Positions 44,490 to 55,400 of a stretch of 64,000 nt of DNA are shown here, in pieces; position 1 is the first letter of the stretch; each line of letters starts with the position of its first letter. The position numbers and the translations under genes were made by a program. A model generated the notes under the pieces. It saw only the letters and a list, made by a program, of their open reading frames with translations. It did not search any database and was not told the DNA's origin. The stretch covers positions 7,901,112-7,965,111 of the forward strand of contig NC_134842.1 in NCBI RefSeq assembly GCF_965363235.1, given 5' to 3'. The DNA comes from Mytilus galloprovincialis (taxonomy: Eukaryota; Mollusca; Bivalvia; Mytilida; Mytilidae).

Positions 44490-47400
44490 ATGATAAAAAG
44501 TCGTTTGTTTCCTATTGTTGCATTTTTCATAGCAATACATTATATGCAGGTAAGTATTGAATATGAGTATCTCGACGATAATCTTTATCTGACAAGCTAA
44601 TCAAAAAAGAAACTTATGAAAGACGAATAAAGGTCAAATTACAGATAAAACCCACTATACTTGCATTGTGACAACTTGTTAGTTTAGACACAGTAAAAAC
44701 GTTAAGTCCAATCTCTTTGTATAACTTCTGTTTTGTCAACTTATTATTCTCAGAAGTCAGTCTGAACAGTTTTTGTGTAAGGAGAATAACTATTAAATTA
44801 TTCCGTTAAAGAACACATGCATTAGTGTTTATTTCTATTAAGATATGTACACTCTATACGATAGGGTTAAGAACATGTGTTACTTGTGAGAAGACAAAAA
44901 TAAGGCTATTATAATGTTCAAATCAACTCATCATAGATACCAGGACTAAATTGTGTATATACGCCAGACGCACGTTTCGTCTACAAAAGACTCATCAGTG
45001 ACGTTCGAATCCGAAAAAGTTCAAAAGTTTGAGAATGGAAATGGGGAATGTGTCAAAGACACAACAACCCGACCATAGAACAGTCAACAGACGAAGGTCA
45101 CCAACAGGTCGTCAAGGCAGCGTGAAATTCCCACACTCGGAGGCTTCCTTTAACTGGCCCAAAAAATATATATACTAGTTCAGTGATAATGAACGCCATA
45201 CTAAACTCCAAATTGTACACAAAAAACTGAAATTAAAAATAATACAAGACTTATAGAGTCCAGAAGCTCCTGACTTGGGACAGGCGCAAAAATGCGGCGG
45301 AGTTGAAGTTTACCATCTGTGTCAATATTGATGACAAGATTAAGTGTCCTAATTCTATGGAGACAATCTGCAAAATTAAAATTCAGAAAAGGTAGAGTTT
45401 AGTTTTGATACCTAAAAATATAAGTTTGCAAAATTTAAGGACCAAGTGTGTTTCGTCATTTTTCAGTTTCAAATAGGACGTCACTTGGCGTAGAGGTTTA
45501 AACTTATTCGGATGTGTCTACTTTTGTGTTTCAAATGTCTGGTTATGTAAATGTATTTCAGTTGTTTCCTGTAATTAGTTAATACTTCAGTTTTATCATG
45601 TACATCTTTTGAATATTCATTTTATAAAATTAACTGTTTGCAAAAGTATAAATTATTCTAAATTATAGGGATTTTCTGGTAACGAACAGAAAACCCTTGC
45701 CGTTTTTGGCACAACCTTTTTGATCTTTTTGGTCCTCAATGCTGTTCAACTTTGTACTCGTTTCGGCTTTCAAACTTTTGTATCTGGGCGTCACACGTAG
45801 GTCTTGTGTGGACAAAATACACTTCTGGCGTATTAATCTTGAACTTGTTGCCTTTTGTTGGCTATTGTTCGTGTGATTCTTTGTCAATTGTGTTCTCCAA
45901 TTTATTTATATTGTAGTCCTGTGTTGTCATTTTGATGTTATATTTCACATGGCCATTAAAGTGCGAGGTTTGGCATGCCACAAAACCATGTTCAACCCAC
46001 CATTTTTGCCTTTAAAAATGCCCTGTACCAAGTCAGGAATATGGCCATAGCTATATTATAGTTCGTTTCTGTGTGTATTACATTATAACGTTGTGTCGTT
46101 TGTTTTCTCTTATTTTTTAGTGTAAATCCACATTGCGATAAGACGTGTCACTGTACTTGTCTATCCCAAATTCATATATTTGGTTTTGATGTTATATATA
46201 TATGTTATATTCAGGGTTTCCCCTCGGTCAATTATTTTTTTCGCCACCTCTTTCGCCAAAAAATTATATTTTTCGCCACTTTATTATTTTTTTTTTGCCA
46301 AGTAACATAAATATAATTTTAGTTTAAAATTTATCTTTTTTTCTACCCCCCCCCCCCCTTTCCTTCCCTTAAATAAGATGATTTCGCCCTTTTGTACTAA
46401 GAAGTGGTTTTTACAACAAAACAAAAGTTTTTATCACATGAAATTGATCCCTCATTTCAAGTGTAGTCATTACCTTGAAGGGTTACTCTCATTCGAAGGG
46501 TTGTTCCCAACCTTTTGGATATATTTCTTAATATTAAACGACAGTTTTCTTTTCTTGACCATCATAAATGAAAAAGTTGAGACGTAAAACTATGCTTGAA
46601 ACCGTGACGTGTGTCACTCAAACGACTTTAAAGTAGTCTCCCTAATCAATTACCTATATTAAGTAAATGGAAAATTAAAGTTTTAAATCGGAGATTTTTC
46701 TTGGTTTTGAACATTTTTCGTCACAACAGCTTTCTTTTCTAAACTATCTTTGAAAGGAGAGGAGACGTCAAAAATTTGCTTCAAACACGTGCGTCACACA
46801 GTGGTAAATAAATTATATATGTGACATTTTATAGTGGAAGCCATTTAACCATATCATGTTGTCAAACAATTCAATCAACACCTTTATTAATTAGTCCTTT
46901 GTTGTCGATAGCTATAAAGATATAAAATGCGATCAGCTGATTATTGATTTTCTGTCCAAATCTGAATGAGATCAAGGTAAATTCCGAGTATAGTCTGATC
47001 CGGTAAAGTCCGAGAAACTCGAAAAAAGTAAATAAACAAGATGGAGGAAAATAAATGTTATATATGTAAGACTCAGATCGACGTCCGGTCTCTAATCGAC
47101 GTCCGTTCTCAAATCGATGTCCAAATGTGACGTCACAATAAAATAACATTCCAAATCGACGGCCAATTTTATGCCTGTCTAATCGACGTCCATTTGTTGG
47201 CATTCTCTGATCGACGTCCGATTTTGAGCTTCTCTAATCAACGTCCGTTTTGGACACATACTACAAAACTGAACTGATCTGGTAGCAGTTGAAGCAGTTA
47301 GACCTTTAAACATATTATGTAAGACAAATAAGATCTAGCAGAAAAAGTCCAGTTATAAGTAAAATACGGAATAAATAAGAAATGTGTGCTTTAAAAAAAA

Positions 47401-50400
47401 TTATTACATACTAATACTAAGTATGTTAACAGGTTATGATATCAATTTTTAAATTTCAGAGATCGGTATGAATTGCAAAGGGACAACTATACACCAGAGT
47501 TCAAATAAAATGTATGTAAGCAATTATAAACCATACCACTTTCAACAATGACAAAAACCCATACCGCAAAGGCTATAAAAAGCCACGACATAAATAATGT
47601 TAACAATTGAAATAAGAAAATTAACGGTCTTATTTTTAAAAGACAATTCCGAAAAACAAATATGACAGACATAAACCATCGAAAACCAATGTACTGCAGG
47701 TCAATACAGATTATGTCTGGGGTTAAACATGTGTGTGAGCACTTAACCTTGAACAGTGGTGTAAAAGCACAACATAAAAACATAATGCCAATTATCTTGC
47801 GTTTTCGTAAAAAAGAAGATCTTATGTGATTGCCAATGATACAACACTCCACAAAAGACCAAAATGACAGAATTTAACAACTATAAGTCACCGTTCGGCC
47901 TTCAACAATGCGCAAAGCCCATACCGCATAGTCAAATATAAAAGTCCCCGAAATGACAATGAAAAACAATTAAACGAAAAAACTAACAACCTTATCTATG
48001 TCCAGTAATTAATTATTTATTGATATTGGACATTGATTTAATTAAGACGACTACAGTCAATCTGGCGAAGTTTTGGTAATAAATGCCGTCACACTGGACG
48101 TAGATAAGAGTATCAAAATATTGGACGTCGATTTGAGAATGTGACGTCAGATTTGGACGTCGATTGAGAAAAGGACGTCGATTTGAGGAACGGACGTCGA
48201 TTTGAGAAACGGACGTCGATCTGAGTCTAACATATATATTTCTTTCGCCAAATTTTTTCGCAAATAAAGAATTTTTATCGCCACAATTATAATTTTTTCG
48301 CAAATTGCGAAAATGGCGAACGCCAGCGGAAACCCTGCATAACTTATATTTGTTATTCTCGTGGGATTTTGTCTATGTGTGTTACATTTTAGTGTTATGT
48401 CGTTGTTCTCCTCTTATATTTAATGCGTTTCCCTCGGTTTTAGTTTGTTACCCCGATTTTGTTTTTTTGTCCATGAATTTATGAGTTTTGAACAGCGGTA
48501 TACTACTGTTGCCTTTATTTAATATATAAAAAAAAATCGAAGTGATTTTGTTTTGGGTTTGTAACATCGGGAGTTAATTGTCTGTATTATACAACTGTTC
48601 ATTCGTTCATGAGACACTAAACAGTACATTGTTAATAATGTTAAAAAAATCAATCAAGAAATATTTTCTAGTTTGTAATAGCTTTACTTATCAGTCGGAA
48701 AGCTGAACCCGGTTTGACCCCATTTCTTAAAGCAACAATGGAAGTCATGTGACTACCATATTTGGGCATTTTTTTGGTAATTTTTCCTTCAAATGAAACG
48801 ACTCTGTATTCTCCAAAAAAACATATCAAATGAAATCAAAACATGCGGTGCGTTACAAATGTCCATTGTGTAAACATTTTAGAAGTTCTCACTTAAAATT
48901 GTCTTGATTAAGTGTACTAAATTAGAATACGAAACCTTTAATAAAAAGGTCGTCACTCGTCGCGTAAAGTTTTTTCAACACATTAGTTCAAATTCCTTTC
49001 TTAACTTCTGGGGAACCTATCCTGAATTTAAAATATAAGGGTTTTTTTAACAACACAGAAATAAATTTCTACAACACTAATACAAGAAGTAACCAAAATA
49101 TGCATGAGTACTGGATCTAAACAGTATGGAAATGATCAAAAACATGAATTCCTTTTCATTACTGATACCTGGTCCTACCTGTATCATTTTAAATTTGAGA
49201 TATTTAATGATCAGAGTAAAATAAAAATAAAATAAAAGGAAATTAGTTTGAAATCCCAGGCCTAGTATGATTATACTAAATAGAACAGTAAATTTTGTCT
49301 CATTCATTTCATTCAAAATTAATGGACTCAAATTATAAAGAACATTCAACCAACAACTTATCATTTTTAAAAATGGTTTATAATGATGAACTTGAAATTA
49401 AATAAAAACGAAAAAGACTCGGTCTCATATTTTTCTTCTTTTTTTTTTTTCTTTTTTTTTATTAACCTAATAACAAAAGTATTTCAGAGCAGTTTCTGGG
49501 TGCTAAGTCAACAATTATCTTTTAATCCACAAGTCATAAACGTGTAAGTCACACATCATGTCAGTATGTAAATGCTTTGAATAAAAGTGATTATAATGAA
49601 AGTCTGAAAGAGATTGATTGTTTTAAGTTCAAAGGACACGACTTTTGCAGAATTCATTCGTCACCAAAAAAAAGATATACAGATGTACAATGAATGAGTT
49701 GTCTAAGTCATCTTAAGGTTGTATACAAACAGTATTAGATTTCCTTACCTTATTGTTTTAGTTGATGTAAAACATTTCACTGACTTGAAGAGAATGAATA
49801 ATCAAGTCAAATAATCACAACTGATCTCGCCGTTGCTTTTTCAAACAAACACACTAACTGAGTGTACATATTATATTCAGATGCATGTTGCCATCGATGT
49901 GCAAGACAAAAAACTACAATGTCAAAACATGTCGTCCTTTGGAATTTAGTTCAAACGGGGTTTCTAAGGGATGATAGAACAAAACTAAGACTTGAATAAT
50001 TTTTTTTATAACTTTGAGATACATATTATTATTTTTTCATATAGTATAAAATTGAGAAAGGAAATGGTGAATATGTCAAAGCGACAACCACCCGACCATA
50101 GAGCAAACAACAGCCGAAGGCAACCAATGGGTCTTCAATGAAGCGAGAATTCCCGCACCCGTAGGTGTCCTTCAGCTGGCCCCTAAAATATGCATAATAG
50201 TACAGTGATAATGGACGTCATACTAAACTCCGAATTATACACAAGAAACTAAAATTTAAAATCATACAAGACTAACAAAGGCCAGAGGCTCCTGACTTGG
50301 GACAGGCGCAAAATTGCGGCGGGGTTAAACATGTTTATGAGATCTCAACCCTCCCCCTATACCTCTAGCCAATGTAGAAAAGTAAAAGAATAACAATACG

Positions 50401-52352
50401 CACATTAAAATTCAGTTCAAGAGAAGTCCGAGTCTGATGTCAAAAGATGTAACAAAAGAAAATAAATAAAATGACAATAATACATAAATAACAACAGACT
50501 ACTAGCAGTTAACTGACATGCCAGCTCCAGACCTCAATTAAACTGATTGAAAGATTATGTCTTCATCATATGAATATCAGGTACAATCCCTCCCGTTAGG
50601 GGTTTAGTATCATACTATCATAAAATATATGAGAAGAACATAACCCGTGTCATGCCAACAACTGTTTTTTTAGAAGTAAATGTGTTTAGTTCCGATGCAA
50701 AGACCCTATCAGTGAATCAATGTTAAAGCCAAAATATGCAATCTTTAATGACCTGACAACAGTATCGTAACTATATCCCCTTTTAATAAGTCTATTTAAA
50801 GGTTTTGTTAGTTTCTGAGGAGAATACTGACATTTTTGTGCTTTATAAAGAATATTTCCATAAAATTTTGGATGTGAAATACCTGAACGTATAAGATGTC
50901 TGCATGTTGAGTTATATTTACGAATTATTTCCTTATACCGGTGATAAAATTTAGTAAATGTTTTGACCAGTTTGTGATATCGAAAACCCTGGTGTAATAA
51001 TTTTTCAGTAATACATAAATTTCTCTCGCTAAAATCTAATACATTGTTACATACACGAGCGAATCGTACAAGTTGAGATATATAAACACCATAAGATGGT
51101 GACAAGGGAACGTCACCATCTAAAAATGGATTAAGTATATATATTTTTGTTTTGCTGTGAAAAAAAAATAGGAAAATAACAGACAATTTCCCGTAATTTA
51201 GAAACGAAATTGTTAAAAGACGGCCAATGTCAGTACTATTGTCTTTAACAATAAGACACTCGCATAAAAAATCGAAACAAAAACTATTTCTGACCCCAAA
51301 GGCAAGTAAGAAATAGAAAAAATATTTTTCCGCGAAATTAAAGCAAACTTCAGAATGGAAGTTTAAATATCAGTCCCATTGTTGTCTTATTTTTAAGAAA
51401 GTAGCAAAAACGGTCGTTTCTAATGGTTTTACATTATAAATTTCTGGAGCCCTTTATAGCTTGCTGTTCGGTGTGAGCCATGGTTCCGTGTTGAAGACGT
51501 ACTTTAACGTATAATGGTTTACTTTTATAAATTGTTATTTGGATTGAAAATGTCTAGTTGGAACTCATACCCCATTCTCATATATCTATCTTAGTAAATA
51601 ATCTTAATGTATCTAGGTTAACCCTTCTTGCTGCAGACTGTTTTTCAAGGTTGCATTTCATATGCCGGAAAATACGACAGCTCGATGTCTGTGACGTAAA
51701 ATACCAAACAACGACGTTATTCGATATATATTCCATTGGAGAAAAACATAACACTGTTTAATATTCGGTCTTTTAATTAAAAAAAGATACAGCATTGATG
51801 AGAAGCTTGCATAAATTTAACCATGGACATATGTTTCCCTCCTGCAACAAGATGGTTAAACATGTCACTAATTATGTTTGCTCCTTTCTTTTACGCCAAT
51901 TTTATAGTGCGTTTATTTATGGGAACTGCAATATTTGCCTCCACCTACAGCGCTACGATCCCAATAATTGCCGTATTTGTCCTATTAGACTCGAAATAAT
52001 TCATGGGGCTTGAATATATCGTGATTTTACATGGTTTGTCCTTTAATGCCGATATTTTACCCCTCGCTATCGCTCAGGGTAAAATATTTGTCATAAAGGG
52101 ACAAACTGTGGTGGAATCACGATATATATTAAGCCCCTATGATTTATTTCTTGAATATAACACACATACATGTTTACAGGGAAGGTTAATATTTTGCCAA
52201 TAAATTAACAGCTTTATTAAGGTTCAAATGAAAATACAAAATGTGCATCTTGGTGGATTTGACTCATTGGCACGGTAAACTATTGATGATAATGTATGCG
52301 TCATGTTGGTCTGTTATGGACAGGTGTATCATTGGCAATCATACCACATCTT

Positions 52353-52428
<76 letters not shown>

Positions 52429-55400
52429 ATATATATTGTAAATTCATTCTACACTCTTTTTTATGTAACTTACTGTACTGGTTTTGAAAACAAACTTGTT
52501 GTAATACATTTTATATGACATGTTCAATGTAGATTATCAATGCATGTACAACTGACCAGTTTCCATGCAATGATGGTACGACATGCATACCTATAGAAAA
52601 CAGATGCGATGATCATTTTGACTGCAAAGATGAGTCAGATGAGATCAACTGTAAGTTAATTTTCGAACAAAGTGATTCATAATATGAATGCTCTTCAACT
52701 TTTTACTTGTTCGGCTTTATAAATATTTTGATATGAGCGTCACTGATGAGTCTTATGTAGACGACACGCGTGTCTGGCGTACTGAATTATAATCCTGGTA
52801 CCTTTGATAACGTACAACTAAAATTGATTTTAAAGTCGGTATTTGGATATGTATTTTAGTTTGTTTTAGAATGTTTCTGATATGACTCGTTAGTGTGGTT
52901 CGGCCCTTAGACATTACGTAGTTGTGAACAAATGTTTCTAACGACAAGCGCCTTTGAAACGTGGACGTGTCTGAGAACAACTTTCCCAATGTCAACAAGC
53001 AAGGCAAAACTTTTCTATTAGAAAGAAAATATAGTCAGAGTTACAAAGTGGTTTGTTAATTTATCACAAAGATGTTTATATAAACTCATCATAGATACCA
53101 GCATTAAACATTTATATTAACACAAGACGTGTATTTCGTCTACAAAAGACTCATCAGTGACGCTCGAATAAAACAAATGTTAAAAACGCCAAAAAAACAA
53201 ACAAGAAAAATGCATGATAAAAGCATAACCAAAAAAAAGAAAAATATAAATATTAACATGTTTTTTGTACGACTGCGAATAACGCAATGTTTATATCTAA
53301 TCAAAGGATATCAATTGAAACTACGCATATCCAAAACGAGTAAAACATATATTAATTATAGTATGCTTTTAAGGGTAGCGTTCATCAGTTGTCCATATTA
53401 TTACATTTTGTCAATGACATAAATCTATTTTTTTTGTAATGAAATACCTTCATTTTCAAGTATTGTTAGGATTATATTCCAAATGTAAAATAATAACTCG
53501 CTGCATAATTTTGGTAATCGTAAAATATCGTTATTTCTTTTTTTCAAAAACAGTTTCGAACATAAAATTTTCAAACAAAGACTAATAATTGAAACTCACA
53601 TCTAACATTTAAATTAAGAGATTTGTAGACCTATACTTAATCAAATAATAGGCACGAAAAAGCACTTTAAAACAAGCACTGCCCTCTAACTTTGTTTCTG
53701 TTAGTTTAAAAGGGATATGTAACAAATTCTCTCATAACAAAATATTTTCGATTTTGGTAATTTCTTGTTATTGCTATTTTATTTCTGTTTTATCTATCAT
53801 GCCATGAAAAAAGAGGAAATATCAGCGTATAAATGTTAATAATTGAATAAAAATGTGTATCATAAGAATCTATCGAAAATCATTACTAAATTGATTATCT
53901 GTTTTTACAAGGAAAAGACCCCGACCTTTCAATAAAATGCTTTTTTACACCAATAGGCCAGGTCGATTCCACTGCTGGTGGACGTTTCGTGCGTGCCCGA
54001 GGCTATCACCAGCACAGTAGTCAACACTTCGTTGTTGACATGAATATCAGTTATATGGTCATTTTTTACAAATGGCCTGTTACGAAATTTGAAATTTTCG
54101 AAAAACTAAGGATTTTCGTATCCCAGGAATAGAATACTTTAGTCGTATTTGGCACAAGTTTGGATATTTGGGTACTCAATGCTCGTCAACTTTGTTCTTG
54201 CTTGGCTTTATAACTATTTTGATCTGAGCGTCACTGATGAGTCTTATGTAGACGAAACGCGTGTCTGTTGTATAAAATTTTAGTCCTGGTACCTTAGATA
54301 ACTATTTCCACCTTTTATCATAGAGGAAAATTATTCTAAAGTTATAAACCTTGACCTATTATTTCAACCTTGTATATCGGTCTATGCAATTACCTTCTAT
54401 GTCGTATGATTTTCGGAAAAGCGCAACAATCTTATTTTGGTCAAGTAGTGATTTAGCCTAGGACACTCACAGTCTATCGGGCAGTTACAAATACTTACCG
54501 CTAAATATAAAAAAAGAAGATGTGGTGTGATTGCCAATGAGGCAACTCTCTTCAAGAGACCAAATGACACAGAAATTGACAACTAAAGGTAAAGGTTTTG
54601 CATATGAATAATATTTATACTACTGACCTAGTTCTGGACAAGTCAAGATTTTATCTGCACCCAGTACATAGGAACTCCATATGAGTCGGTGAGATTGGCA
54701 TTCATTAACTTCTAGATTACGTGACACGCGTTTTTAAAAAGTGAAGCGTATAAGGAAAATTCGTCATTTTAAAAAAGAAAGTGACGCATGTCATTGAGGC
54801 AAGAAATGTGAATGGCAATTTTTGTAATGATGTATGAGCACTGGTTATTAAGGACATGTTATTGTTATATTGATACGTGAATTAAATAAACAACATTTTA
54901 AATTCGTCAAATCATTTCAACAAAATAGATGTAAAAATAAAAGCATATGACGGTTATTTAATCGTCACCAAGACTGATCAATAGGGTATGACTTGAATAT
55001 AACACACATGATATACTCAGCAGATACTTCTTAATGTAATACACGTATATCGATCAACACGTTAAATTTTCTATTTTTTCTCATGTCATGTCTACTTTTT
55101 TTTTTATTATATTCATTTTTTGAATAATTTTTTAAGGTACATTAACTCAACCATGTCCGGAAGGAACATATAAATGTGAGACAGGCGAGTGTGTTAACGA
55201 TCAAACGGAATGTCTACTAGTGACATTAATGTTACCGTCATCTTATTCCAGTGAGGCAGAGCTTGTATCTTCTTTTGTTTTAGCGACTACAAGTTCAATT
55301 TTTTTATCCACCACGAGTTCTCATCATTCTTATGTATCGCTGACGTCACCCCAATACAGTCAGTCGGAGACATGGTTGGATGCCAGTTTGCCTTCAACGG

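Larger units (their letters stand above)
46212..48337. mobile_element. Non-autonomous DNA transposon with TIRs and ATCGACGTCC arrays
   Basis: The left end is CAGGGTTTCCCCTCGG and the right end is the complement of CAGGGTTTCCGCTGG. Both are followed inward by TTTCGCCA..TTTTTCGCCAC-type sequence. TTATATT flanks both sides (46205-46211 and 48344-48350). Inside, ATCGACGTCC-like words occur about 7 times on the left (47083-47250). They also occur about 6 times in the opposite orientation on the right (48080-48225). No transposase was seen. The CAGGG end suggests hAT type. Two family E fragments (47530-47600 and 47760-48005, minus) are nested in it. Confidence 0.78.

Noticed and set aside
52241..52518. 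Plus frames with Ile-Tyr repeats
   Set aside because: Translations of the TA microsatellite.
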